Assembly: GCA_963801255.1 (NCBI GenBank) | Contig: CAWDEC010000013.1 | Location: 62,001-126,000 of the forward strand | Length of the DNA stretch: 64,000 nucleotides | Origin: JAICXG01 sp963801255 | GTDB taxonomy: Bacteria > Verrucomicrobiota > Verrucomicrobiia > Chthoniobacterales > UBA10450 | Direction: 5' to 3' | In this document: positions 43,313 to 51,954 of the stretch, piece by piece | How positions within the stretch are numbered: position 1 is the stretch's first letter | Layout: each line of letters opens with the position of its first letter | The notes under the pieces: generated by a model | Told to the model about the DNA's origin: nothing | The model's input: the letters and a program-made list of their open reading frames with translations, nothing else | The model's database searches: none | Made by a program: the position numbers and the translations under genes

Positions 43313-43959
43313 TTGCTAGCTCCGGCTATAGCGGGCCTCTTGATCGCCGGCCTAACGACGACATAACTGCCGTTCGCACCAGGAACGGCGCCGCTCACCA
43401 AAATGGTTTTATCAGCTTCGCGCACCTGAACAACCTGAAGGTTCTGCACCGTGACGCGTTCGTCACCGAGGTGGCCAGGCATTCCCATGTTTTTCCAGAT
43501 CCGGCCGGGCGTGGAGCGATTGCCGATGGCGCCGTTTCGCCGATGCGTCTTCGATCCATGGGCCGCACCTTGCCCGGCAAAGTTGTGCTTCTTCATCACT
43601 CCCTGGAAGCCTTTGCCTTTTGAACGTCCAATGACGTCGACGAAGTCGCCGGCTTGGAACTGATTGACGGCGAGATTTATTTCCCCTTCCGGTGCAGGCT
43701 CACCCAAACGGAATTCCCGCACAAGCTTCTTTGGCTCCGAGCTGGCCTTCTTGAAAACGCCCAAAGCGGCCCTCGTCAGACGCGACTCCTTTTGCATATC
43801 GAAGCCAACCTGGATCGCAGAGTAGCCGTCGTTCTCGGTCGTTAGGCGACGCAGGAGTGTGTTATCGCCGGCTGCAATTACGGTCACCGGATGCAGCTTG
43901 CCTTTGGCGTCGTAGACGCTGGTCATGCCGATCTTCTTTCCTAAAAGTCCGATGCTCAT
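43309..43959 (-). CDS. rplC: 50S ribosomal protein L3
   Basis: 216 residues: GLLGKKIGMTSVYDAKGKLH, then GRSKGKGFQGVMKKHNFAGQ with the Gln methylated in other species, and RIWKNMGMPGHLG. Two exact 9-mer copies lie inside (43350 read as VVVRPA, 43839 read as RRLTTEN), exceptions to the general scarcity in ribosomal genes. Confidence 0.97.
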   Translation of the reverse strand: MSIGLLGKKIGMTSVYDAKGKLHPVTVIAAGDNTLLRRLTTENDGYSAIQVGFDMQKESRLTRAALGVFKKASSEPKKLVREFRLGEPAPEGEINLAVNQFQAGDFVDVIGRSKGKGFQGVMKKHNFAGQGAAHGSKTHRRNGAIGNRSTPGRIWKNMGMPGHLGDERVTVQNLQVVQVREADKTILVSGAVPGANGSYVVVRPAIKRPAIAGASK

Positions 43960-43993
43960 TTTCCGGGCCTGTCAAAAGTTTCTTCGGGTAGCG

Positions 43994-44305
43994 TTAAATC
44001 TTGATGGTGATGTCTACACCCGCCGGCAGATTGAGCTTCTTCAGCTCATCTACGGTTTTCGCCGTTGGCTCGATGATGTCGAGCAAACGCTTATGAGTGC
44101 GGATTTCGAACTGGTCCATCGACTTTTTGTCGACGTGCGGAGAACGATTAACGGTGAATTTTTCGACCAACGTCGGGAGAGGGATGGGCCCCGCGACGCG
44201 CGCGCCCGTCCGCTTGGCGGTCTCAACGATATCGACCGCACTTTGATCAAGCATGCGATGATCAAATGCCTTAAGACGAATCCGAATGCGTTGCGTGTCG
44301 GCCAT
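43994..44305 (-). CDS. rpsJ: 30S ribosomal protein S10
   Basis: 103 residues from ATG 44305 (MADTQRIRIRLKAFDHRMLD); the frame is open further upstream inside fusA but that part is a shadow. It contains GARVAGPIPLPTLVEKFTVN and ends PAGVDITIKI. Also the NusE transcription factor. It follows fusA after one base; the tuf gene usually found between them is missing. Confidence 0.97.
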   Translation of the reverse strand: MADTQRIRIRLKAFDHRMLDQSAVDIVETAKRTGARVAGPIPLPTLVEKFTVNRSPHVDKKSMDQFEIRTHKRLLDIIEPTAKTVDELKKLNLPAGVDITIKI

Positions 44306-44306
44306 G

Positions 44307-46481
44307 CTACTTCGTTTCCTTCTGGTCAAGGATTGCGCTGACGAGATTCGACGGCACAGGCTCGAAATGCGAGGGCTCCATCGAGTAACTGGAGCGGCCT
44401 TTCGAGAGCGACCGGATCGCGGTGGCGTATCCGAACATTTCCGCAAGTGGCACTTCGGCATTCACGATCGTTAGATTACCACGAGCCTCAATGCTGTTGA
44501 TCTTGGCGCGGCGACGGTTGAGGTCGCCAATGATGTCGCCCTGAAATTCTTCTGGCGTGATGTTTTCGACCTTCATGATCGGCTCGAGCAGGATTGATTT
44601 GCCGGTCTTGAAACCGTCCTTCATGGCAAAAATGGCGGCGAGCTTAAAGGCGAGCTCGTTGGAGTCGACTTCGTGGAAACTTCCGAAGACGATATCGACT
44701 TCCACGTCAACGACCGGATAACCACCAAGAACGCCGTTGAGAACCGCTTCGTCGATGCCCTTTTTGACCGCCGGAATATATTCCCGCGGAATGGTGCCGC
44801 CGACGATTTTGTTCTCGACCACCAAGCCCTTACCCCGTTCGGCGGGGCGCACGTCCACCTCGACGTGCCCATACTGGCCGCGACCACCCGATTGCTTGAT
44901 CAGTTTGCCAACGCCATGCGCCGAAGCGGTGATGGTTTCGCGATAAGCGATCTGCGGTTTGCCCGCGTTCGCGTCGACCTTGAACTCGCGGAACATCCGA
45001 TCGCGAATAATTTCGAGGTGCAGTTCTCCCATGCCAGCGATAATTGTCTGCCCGGTATCCTCGTGAGTGTAAACGCGAAAGGTCGGGTCTTCTTCGGCAA
45101 GCCGCTGAAGTGCAGTCGCCATTTTTTCCTGGTCGAGCTTCGTCTTAGGCTCAATCGCCATGGAAATAACCGGATCAGGGAACGAAGGCGGTTCGAGCAG
45201 GATCGGGTGATCCTCATCACAGAGCGTGTCCCCGGTAGTGATGTTCTTGATGCCGACGATGGCTGCGATATCACCCGAATAACAGGTCTCAATGTCTTCG
45301 CGTTTGTCCGCTTGGATCTGGATTAAACGCGAAATGCGCTCACGCTTGTTCGTCCGTGGGTTATAAACCGTGTCCCCCTTCGAAAGCGTTCCGGAATAAA
45401 CGCGAAAGAAGACAAGCTTGCCAACGAACGGATCGCTCCAAAGCTTGAAAGCGAGCGAGCAAAAGTCATCGTTGTCGTTCGTTAGGGCTTCCATTTTTTC
45501 GCCCGTGTCCGGGTCCTGGCCTCTGGCTGGCGGGATATCGAGCGGGCCCGGGAGATAATCTATCACCGCATCGACCAGATACTGCACGCCTTTGTTCTTG
45601 AAGGCGCTCCCGCCAATGACAGGCACAAATTTGTTGGCAATCGTCTGTCGACGAATGCCCGCCTTGAGCATCTCGGGCGTTACTTCGCGCTCTTCGAGGA
45701 CGGCTTCGGCGACTTCGTCATCGATGTTGGAAATCTGCTCAACCAAATCGTTATACGCCCTGTCGACCATTCCTTTGTGCTCAGCCGGCACGTCCGTCAC
45801 CTCATAGATTGAACCCAGCATGTCGCTATCGGAATACAGGACCGCTTTCCTGTTAACCACGTCCAACTGGCCCTTGAGCTGATCTTCTTTGCCTAACGGA
45901 ATCAGAACCGGCCAGGCGTTCGCGTTCAACTTCGTCCGCATCGACTCGATCGACATTTCGAAGTCGGCCCCAACGCGATCCATCTTGTTGATAAAAGCGA
46001 GGCGCGGCACTTCGTATTTGTTTGCCTGCCGCCAGACTGTTTCAGACTGCGGTTGGACGCCGGCAACCGCATCGAAAACCGCAACGGCGCCATCAAGGAC
46101 CCGAAGCGAGCGTTCGACTTCAGCCGTGAAATCAACATGGCCCGGCGTGTCGATGATATTCACTCGCATTTTCACGCCATCGTAGACCTTGTAAACGCCT
46201 TCTTCTTTCTTCTGTGTCCAGGCGCAGGTTGTTGCGGCGGAAGTAATCGTGATGCCGCGTTCGCGCTCCTGCTCCATCCAGTCCGTTACCGTCGTGCCCT
46301 CGTGCACCTCGCCGATCTTATGGATCATGCCGGTGTAGAAAAGAATGCGCTCGGTCAGCGTTGTCTTGCCGGCATCGATGTGCGCGGCGATCCCGATGTT
46401 CCGCGTTCTCTCGAGCGGAAACTTGCGATCGGGCGAATTAGGATTCGCTATCGCGGGTTTTTCTAAAGTCGCAGTTGCCAT
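44307..46481 (-). CDS. fusA: Elongation factor G
   Basis: 724 residues, GTPase for ribosomal translocation: G1 AHIDAGKTTLTERIL, switch II DTPGHVDFTAEVERSL, G4 FINKMDRVGADF, domain IV GGRGQYGHVEVDVRP, and the C-terminal domain ending LEPIMKVENITPEEFQGDII. Slightly longer than E. coli EF-G because of an N-terminal leader of about 20 residues. 13 bases after rpsG, one base before rpsJ. Confidence 0.98.
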   Translation of the reverse strand: MATATLEKPAIANPNSPDRKFPLERTRNIGIAAHIDAGKTTLTERILFYTGMIHKIGEVHEGTTVTDWMEQERERGITITSAATTCAWTQKKEEGVYKVYDGVKMRVNIIDTPGHVDFTAEVERSLRVLDGAVAVFDAVAGVQPQSETVWRQANKYEVPRLAFINKMDRVGADFEMSIESMRTKLNANAWPVLIPLGKEDQLKGQLDVVNRKAVLYSDSDMLGSIYEVTDVPAEHKGMVDRAYNDLVEQISNIDDEVAEAVLEEREVTPEMLKAGIRRQTIANKFVPVIGGSAFKNKGVQYLVDAVIDYLPGPLDIPPARGQDPDTGEKMEALTNDNDDFCSLAFKLWSDPFVGKLVFFRVYSGTLSKGDTVYNPRTNKRERISRLIQIQADKREDIETCYSGDIAAIVGIKNITTGDTLCDEDHPILLEPPSFPDPVISMAIEPKTKLDQEKMATALQRLAEEDPTFRVYTHEDTGQTIIAGMGELHLEIIRDRMFREFKVDANAGKPQIAYRETITASAHGVGKLIKQSGGRGQYGHVEVDVRPAERGKGLVVENKIVGGTIPREYIPAVKKGIDEAVLNGVLGGYPVVDVEVDIVFGSFHEVDSNELAFKLAAIFAMKDGFKTGKSILLEPIMKVENITPEEFQGDIIGDLNRRRAKINSIEARGNLTIVNAEVPLAEMFGYATAIRSLSKGRSSYSMEPSHFEPVPSNLVSAILDQKETK

Positions 46482-46494
46482 TCAAAAAAATCCT

Positions 46495-46968
46495 TTACCA
46501 ACGGAAATGAGCGAAGGCGCGGTTGGCTTGCGCCATTTTGTGCGTGTCATCGCGTTTCTTAATGGCGTTACCCTGGCCAGCAGCGGCGTCGCGCAATTCG
46601 TGGGCGAGCGCATCCGCCATCGGCATGCCGCGGCGGTTGTCGGCGTAGGTTACGATCCAACGCATGGCCAGCGAAACCTGGCGGGACGATGTAACTTCCA
46701 TCGGCACCTGATAGGTCGCGCCACCAACCCGGCGCGATTTTACTTCGAGGCGGGGCCGCACATTCTCGAGAGCCTTGTTCACCACTTCGAGCGGATCGAC
46801 GGAATCCGAACCTTCGCGCGACTTCTCGATTGCCGTGTAAACGATGCGTTCGGCGAGCGATTTCTTGCCACGCTTCATCACCGTCGAGATGAGTCGGGCA
46901 ACGGCGACGCTTCCATAGCGCGAATCGACCTTGTCTTCTTTCTTATAAACCTTGCGACGACGAGACAT
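46495..46968 (-). CDS. rpsG: 30S ribosomal protein S7
   Basis: 157 residues: SRYGSVAVARLISTVMKRGK, then ALENVRPRLEVKSRRVGGAT and MRWIVTYADNRRGMPMADA. Primary binder of the 16S 3' domain. 24 bases after rpsL. Confidence 0.98.
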   Translation of the reverse strand: MSRRRKVYKKEDKVDSRYGSVAVARLISTVMKRGKKSLAERIVYTAIEKSREGSDSVDPLEVVNKALENVRPRLEVKSRRVGGATYQVPMEVTSSRQVSLAMRWIVTYADNRRGMPMADALAHELRDAAAGQGNAIKKRDDTHKMAQANRAFAHFRW

Positions 46969-46992
46969 CTGGAAAAATGGGAAAGCTAAGGG

Positions 46993-47400
46993 TTACTTCT
47001 TCTTTGCGCCTTTTTCGGCTTCGGCGCCGGCTTTCGGCCGTTTTGCGCCGTATTTGGAACGGCTGCGGCGTCGACCGTCAACGCCTAACGAGTCGAGGGT
47101 GCCACGAACAATATGATAACGCACCCCCGGTAAATCCTTCACGCGTCCGCCGCGCACGAGGACGATCGAATGTTCCTGCAGGTTGTGCCCTTCTCCAGGA
47201 ATGTAGGCAATCACTTCCTGGCCATTCGTGAGGCGAACTTTCGCCACCTTGCGTAAGGCCGAATTCGGCTTCTTCGGCGTGCGCGTCATCACTTGTGTGC
47301 AGACGCCGCGCCGCTGCGGACAGTTCTTCAAGGCCGGTGACTTCGATTTCACCGAGACCTTCTTTCGTCCCTTGCGAATAAGCTGATTAATGGTTGGCAT
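46993..47400 (-). CDS. rpsL: 30S ribosomal protein S12
   Basis: 135 residues: NQLIRKGRKKVSVKSKSPAL, RTPKKPNSALRKVAKVRLTN (both Lys of the streptomycin region are the ordinary residues), GEGHNLQEHSIVLVRGGRV. First gene of the joined str-S10-spc-alpha run; the probable promoter is at 47500-47527. An exact 9-mer copy (47083) is read as SLG in TLDSLGVDG. Confidence 0.98.
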   Translation of the reverse strand: MPTINQLIRKGRKKVSVKSKSPALKNCPQRRGVCTQVMTRTPKKPNSALRKVAKVRLTNGQEVIAYIPGEGHNLQEHSIVLVRGGRVKDLPGVRYHIVRGTLDSLGVDGRRRSRSKYGAKRPKAGAEAEKGAKKK

Positions 47401-47499
47401 TTCAGTACAAAATCGGCCGCGAAACTGTTACGCTTCGGGCGACAAAAAAACCGTTCAAGCCGTGCTAACTGTCTCACGCACCTGATACGGAGAGCGCGC

Positions 47500-47527
47500 A
47501 ATATAGAAACAAAAGCGGGAGTGGCAA
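47500..47527 (-). promoter_or_regulatory. Probable sigma-70-type promoter of the ribosomal operon
   Basis: On the minus strand, TTGCCA (47527-47522) and TATATT (47505-47500) are separated by 16 bases, close to the -35 and -10 consensus. It is the only good match I found in the gap upstream of rpsL. It leaves a leader of about 90 bases before the rpsL start, containing a run of seven T (minus strand, near 47445-47451). Confidence 0.55.
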
Positions 47528-47696
47528 GATTATTTTAGACAGGACCGCATGGAAAAAAGCGCGGTTGCGGTTCGCGGACGGTTTATTGCTGCTGCCGGAA
47601 CCGATCTCGCTCGCTGCCATTCGTTAGGCGTTAGCAACGCCACTGCCGCCGAGAGCAAACAGCTCGACGCAGCGTCAATTGGCCGATGGCACGCGA

Positions 47697-48836
47697 ATGA
47701 GCATATTCGCCACGGTGTTCAAGCTTCTAGCAACCGACCCGGCGAGCAGGGCCCGCTGCGGCTGCCTAACGACTGCGCATGGCGTGATCGAGACACCGGC
47801 TTTCATGCCGGTGGGAACACAGGGCAGCGTGAAAGGTGTGAGCCCCCGTGAACTGCGGGAGCTGGAGGCGCGGATCATTCTCGGCAACACCTATCACCTT
47901 TTCGTTAGGCCGGGAATGGAGGTCATGCGCCACCTGGGCGACTTGCACCGCTTCATGGCCTGGGACGGGCCAATCCTGACGGATAGTGGTGGTTACCAGA
48001 TCTTTTCCCTCGCTAAAATTCGCAAGATCACAGAGGAAGGAGCGCATTTCCAGAATCACGTCGACGGAACGGCGGCCTTCATTTCGCCGGAGATCGCGAT
48101 GGAAATTCAGGCGTCGTTAGGCAGCGATATCGCCATGGTGCTCGACGAATGCCCGCCCTGGCCGAGCGAACACGATTACGTTGCGCGCAGCCTCGAGCTG
48201 ACGGCGCGTTGGGCGCGACGCTGCAAGGAGTCGCGAACTCCGCGCCCGACCGGCCAGTTGCTCTTCGGAATTGTGCAGGGTGGAATTCATGAAGACCTGC
48301 GCCGGGCGAGCGCGGAGGCGACGGTCGCGATCGGCTTCGACGGCTATGCGATTGGCGGGGTGAGCGTGGGCGAGCCGGAGCCGGAAATGATGCAAGCGGT
48401 CGAATGGAGCGAACCTTTCTTGCCTAACGAAAAGCCGCGTTATGCCATGGGTCTCGGCACGCCGCCACAATTGCTCGAGCTCGTCGCGCGCGGAATTGAC
48501 ATGTTTGATTGCGTGCTGCCGACACGCCTGGCACGCAATGGCACGGCCTTCACCGCCGTGGGTACCATGAATCTTAAGAACGCAGAGTTCGCGATGCAGC
48601 AGGGGCCAATCGAGGAGGGTTGTGCCTGCCCGGCGTGTCGTGAGTTCAGCCGCGGCTATCTCCGCCATCTTGTGAAAGCAGAGGAAATTTTAGGACTGCG
48701 TCTGATCACTTTACACAATCTTCATTTCTACCTCGAGCTCATGCGCCGCGCCCAACGTGAGATCGCGGGCGGAACGTTCGATCGCTTCCGTCAGGACTTC
48801 GTCGCCGGCTATCGCACGCGCCCGCTTCAAGGCTGA
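47697..48836 (+). CDS. tgt: tRNA-guanine transglycosylase (queuosine)
   Basis: Start taken at ATG 47697 (MSIFATVFKLLATD); ATG 47679 is also in frame. 379 residues. Catalytic Asp96 in GPILTDSGGYQIFSL, nucleophile region DMFDCVLPTRLARNG, and the zinc site CACPACREFSRGYLRHL. It exchanges guanine 34 for preQ1 in tRNAs with GUN anticodons. Divergent from the ribosomal operon. Four exact dispersed 9-mer copies lie inside about 660 bases (47764, 47902, 48114, 48422), read as LPND, FVRPG, SLGSD and LPNEK, and one in the spacer (47621). Confidence 0.95.
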   Translation: MSIFATVFKLLATDPASRARCGCLTTAHGVIETPAFMPVGTQGSVKGVSPRELRELEARIILGNTYHLFVRPGMEVMRHLGDLHRFMAWDGPILTDSGGYQIFSLAKIRKITEEGAHFQNHVDGTAAFISPEIAMEIQASLGSDIAMVLDECPPWPSEHDYVARSLELTARWARRCKESRTPRPTGQLLFGIVQGGIHEDLRRASAEATVAIGFDGYAIGGVSVGEPEPEMMQAVEWSEPFLPNEKPRYAMGLGTPPQLLELVARGIDMFDCVLPTRLARNGTAFTAVGTMNLKNAEFAMQQGPIEEGCACPACREFSRGYLRHLVKAEEILGLRLITLHNLHFYLELMRRAQREIAGGTFDRFRQDFVAGYRTRPLQG

Positions 48837-48842
48837 CGGCAG

Positions 48843-49715
48843 TCAGCGTGCGGCTGTGCCTGACGCGAACATTTGATCCAGCGTCGCGAGTACACTCTGT
48901 GGACCTAGATATTCGTCCCCATTGTAGGTGCTCGCGAGTAATCGACTGTCATCGCTCAAGACGAGGAGTGAGGGAATGCTCTTGCCGCCGAGCTTTTGCA
49001 CACTCGGCAAAGCGGAAAGCTGGTCGTAGTCGATTGCCAGCCATGGCATTTTTGTTTCCTGGATGTAGTTCTGCCAGTTGTAGCGCGAGCGATCATCACT
49101 CACGAAAATGATCTCAAACTCCGGATGCTGCCGCACGACGCGGTTGTAGTATTCCACCAGCTGCGGGGTGAACTTGCGACACGGTCCGCACCAGTGCGCC
49201 GAGTAATAGAGCGCAATCAGTTTCTTGTCTTTGAGCTCGCCGCCGTCCCCTTCCTTGATCGCGCCCTCGTTGCAGTGCACCAGCTTGGTTTTTAACGCAT
49301 CGAGAATGCGCGTCTCGTCAGTCGCCGGCGCAGCCGCAGATCTGGCAAGTGCCGCCGCCTGACGTGCCTGGGCAAGAGTATTGAATTTTCGATCTTCCTC
49401 GATTGCGGCGGCGCGTTGTGCCGCGAGCTTGGCGGCATGGTCTTGAGCGGCGTTAGCTTCGCTCGAGGAAACGAGATAGACGCCGCTCTCAAGCGCGCTA
49501 AGCAGCTCTGGGCTGGCGCCAAATTCAAGCAGTGATTTCCGCGTTGCCTCATCCGGTCGCTCGAGTGCTCGCCGTTGTTGCAGATCAACTAATATGCTCG
49601 CGCTCGAATAACCGGAGCGGAGCATGAGAGCGATTTCCTTGTTCGACAATGGCTGGAGAGACGCGGCCAGCGGGAGCACCGATAAAAGGAAAAGGCCAAG
49701 TATCAGCGAACGCAC
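48843..49715 (-). CDS. Exported thioredoxin-like (nucleoredoxin/TlpA type) protein
   Basis: 290 residues. Signal peptide (ILGLFLLSVLPLAASL), a helical N-terminal region with a Ser/Ala/Arg-rich coiled segment (about 95-140), and a thioredoxin-fold domain at about 160-285 with redox motif WCGPC (YYSAHWCGPCRKFTP) and cis-Pro in GGKSIPSLLVLS. The nucleoredoxin-like Thioredoxin_8 family fits best. It should act in the periplasm on disulfides. Convergent with tgt, six bases apart. Confidence 0.88.
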   Translation of the reverse strand: MRSLILGLFLLSVLPLAASLQPLSNKEIALMLRSGYSSASILVDLQQRRALERPDEATRKSLLEFGASPELLSALESGVYLVSSSEANAAQDHAAKLAAQRAAAIEEDRKFNTLAQARQAAALARSAAAPATDETRILDALKTKLVHCNEGAIKEGDGGELKDKKLIALYYSAHWCGPCRKFTPQLVEYYNRVVRQHPEFEIIFVSDDRSRYNWQNYIQETKMPWLAIDYDQLSALPSVQKLGGKSIPSLLVLSDDSRLLASTYNGDEYLGPQSVLATLDQMFASGTAAR

Positions 49716-49871
49716 AATCTTTGAAAAGCAGCTGATGCGCCAGATGCCGGCCTAACCGACTCGGTTTCGCTTCGCAAACGCGATCGCAAAGAATCCCATT
49801 GGCTTTCCCGTTGGGACTTTGCTCAGCAGCTCGTTAATCCGCGGCAAATCGCGCCTAACAAAAAATCGTCC

Positions 49872-50219
49872 ATGGCCTCGACATCCGCCGCGAGCCGCGC
49901 ACAATCCTTCGTGCGCGAGATTAACCTCAACGGCGGCGAGATCAGCATTCTGAAGACGATCGGACTGGGCGGCGGCCTGATCGTTGGCAGTCAGCTCGCC
50001 GAGCGGATGGACGACATGGAGACGGCGGAGTTAATCGACACCCTCGACGGTTTGATCATGCTTGATTACGTCCTTTGCGACCGGGTCAGCATTCGCAATC
50101 TCGACGCGGTAAAGAGCGCAAAATTTCGCATCAATCCCGCGCATGCCCGCGAACTGCGGGACGCGGTTTATCCTTCGCGGAACAGGGCCGAAGCAGGACG
50201 ACGCCGTCGGCGTTCCTGA
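49872..50219 (+). CDS. Small hypothetical protein upstream of lnt
   Basis: 115 residues with no recognised domain. The middle is well structured by appearance (GGEISILKTIGLGGGLIVG, ETAELIDTLDGLIMLDYV) and ends in a short Arg-rich tail. It is followed 10 bases later by lnt, so the two could be cotranscribed. The opposite strand is also open over most of this stretch, as is common in GC-rich genes, so reality is likely but not certain. Confidence 0.6.
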   Translation: MASTSAASRAQSFVREINLNGGEISILKTIGLGGGLIVGSQLAERMDDMETAELIDTLDGLIMLDYVLCDRVSIRNLDAVKSAKFRINPAHARELRDAVYPSRNRAEAGRRRRRS

Positions 50220-50229
50220 TTTTTTTGGG

Positions 50230-51913
50230 GTGAGCGAGGCGGCGCACAAGAACAGGTGGATTGGCCTCTGGCCATGGCTTGCTGCGGCGACGAGTGGCTT
50301 TCTCGTCACGCTGTGCTTCGCGCCTTTCGGGCAAACCTGGCTTTGCTGGGTCGCGCTCACTCCTTTGCTCGCGGCGGTTTGGTTCTCAGGTGAAGACACG
50401 CGGCGCCGATGGCTGCGCGATCTGCTTCTCGGTTACATTGCCGGGTTGGTGTTTTTCTGGAGCGTGTTTTACTGGCTCTACACCGTCACGATCTCCGGAT
50501 TGGTCCTCGTCGGAGCCTACATGGCGATTTATTTCGCCACCTGGAGTTGGCTTGCCGGCTTGTTCCGCCCGCGCGGACTACAGCGAGCGCCGGTGCAGAC
50601 CCGATTTGTCAGGCCGCTCTTGCAGCCTAACGACTTCCCGGCGGAAGCGCGCTCTCCCTGGCTGAGCTCGCTGCACAACCTCTGGCTCGCGTTGGTTCTC
50701 GCCTCTGCCTGGGCGGCGCTCGAATGGGTGCGCGGTTGGCTCTTTACAGGCTGGGGCTGGAACGGCCTCGGCGTGGCGCTGCACAAGATTCTCCCGCTCA
50801 TCCAGGTGGCGGAATATACCGGCGTCACCGGGCTCTCCTTTCTCGTCGCTTTCGCCAACGTGATCGCGATCTCGACCGTTTGGCGCTTTTTTCTCGAAAC
50901 CAAGTTCCGCATCCGGAGGCCGCATTTTGATTTCACGCTCACTCTGGCCGCGATCGTCGGTCTGGCGGCTTACGGCCTTCGCGTCTTGCAGATGAAAAGC
51001 GAAACCCAGCCGCTGCGCATCGCCGCGATACAGGCAGACGTGCCGCGCGAGGTAAAATTCAGCCGTGAATTTCAGGAGCAAACATTTCAGCTTTTTACCC
51101 GCCTAACGAATGTCGCAGTCGCCGTCCGTCCTCCACCCCAGTTGATCATCTGGCCGGAAAGCTCCACGCCGCAGGCCGTGCTGATAGACGCCCAGAACTA
51201 CGGCTTCGTGATGCGCACTGCCGCCGCGACGAAAACGGACCTGCTCCTCGGCACGATCGATGCCGATGAAAAAGGCGACTACAATGCCGCCATTCTCGTC
51301 ACCAACAGCGGCGAAAAGATCCAGTTGTATCGCAAGCTTCATCTTGTCCCTTTCGGAGAATACGTCCCGGGTCGAAACACCGTTCCCTTTGTGGCCCGAA
51401 TCGTAGGCGATCAGGTGCCGGCCGATTTTACCCGCGGAAAAGAGCCGGTGATTTTTCGCCTAACGACTAGCGATCTCGAAGTAGGCCCTCTGATTTGTTT
51501 CGAGGACACGGTCGGCGAACTGACTCGCCAGTTTGTTCTACGCGGCGCAAATCTCTTCGCCAATGTGACAAACGATGGATGGTTCCTGCAATCTGCAGGG
51601 TTCTCAACAGCATCTGGAAAATGCGATCTTTCGCTGCGTCGAAACAGGCCGACCGATGGTTCGCGCGGCGAACACTGGCGTAACCTGTTTTGTCGATCGC
51701 TTCGGTCGTGTCACACAGGAATTGAAGAACGCGAGCGGCAGCACCTTCATGCAAGGCGTCTTGAGCGGCGGCCTCGATGTCCCGACCGACAGACGGCTCA
51801 CCTTTTATGTGCGACACGGCGAATTGTTCGCCGAGATCTGCGCCGGGGCTACTTTGGTGCTGGTTCTGGCGCGCGGAATCCAGCTCGCCAGACGAAAACC
51901 ATCTTCGGCGTGA
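50230..51913 (+). CDS. lnt: Apolipoprotein N-acyltransferase, frameshifted near the 3' end
   Basis: The start is uncertain; GTG 50230 avoids overlap with the upstream gene, while ATG 50143 is also in frame. The N-terminal half has six or more membrane segments (LVTLCFAPFGQTWLCWVA and following). The nitrilase-like domain carries IIWPESSTP (catalytic Glu), KLHLVPFGEYVPGR (Lys) and LICFEDT; note this is Cys in the usual ICFE triad. After NVTNDGWFLQSAG (about 51595) the frame goes wrong. The expected continuation (SQQHLENAIFRCVETGRPMV, AANTGVTCFVDRFG, then the last membrane helix) is intact in the +2 frame to the TGA at 51911-51913. One base appears to be missing around 51595-51602. It N-acylates lipoproteins such as the one at 13711. 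Confidence 0.88.
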
Positions 51914-51954
51914 TTCGTTCGCGTCATTTGCGTTTTCGTTCATAATTTCGCGCC

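Noticed and set aside
47549..47851. Plus-strand frame of 100 codons upstream of tgt
   Set aside because: It overlaps tgt in another frame, has no recognisable domain and lacks a ribosome binding site.
49750..50110. Minus-strand open frame opposite and downstream of the small gene at 49872, with protein-like end (GRFFVRRDLPRINELLS)
   Set aside because: No ATG or GTG start of useful length; the open frame over the plus-strand gene is the antisense openness usual in GC-rich DNA. Kept as a possible remnant only.
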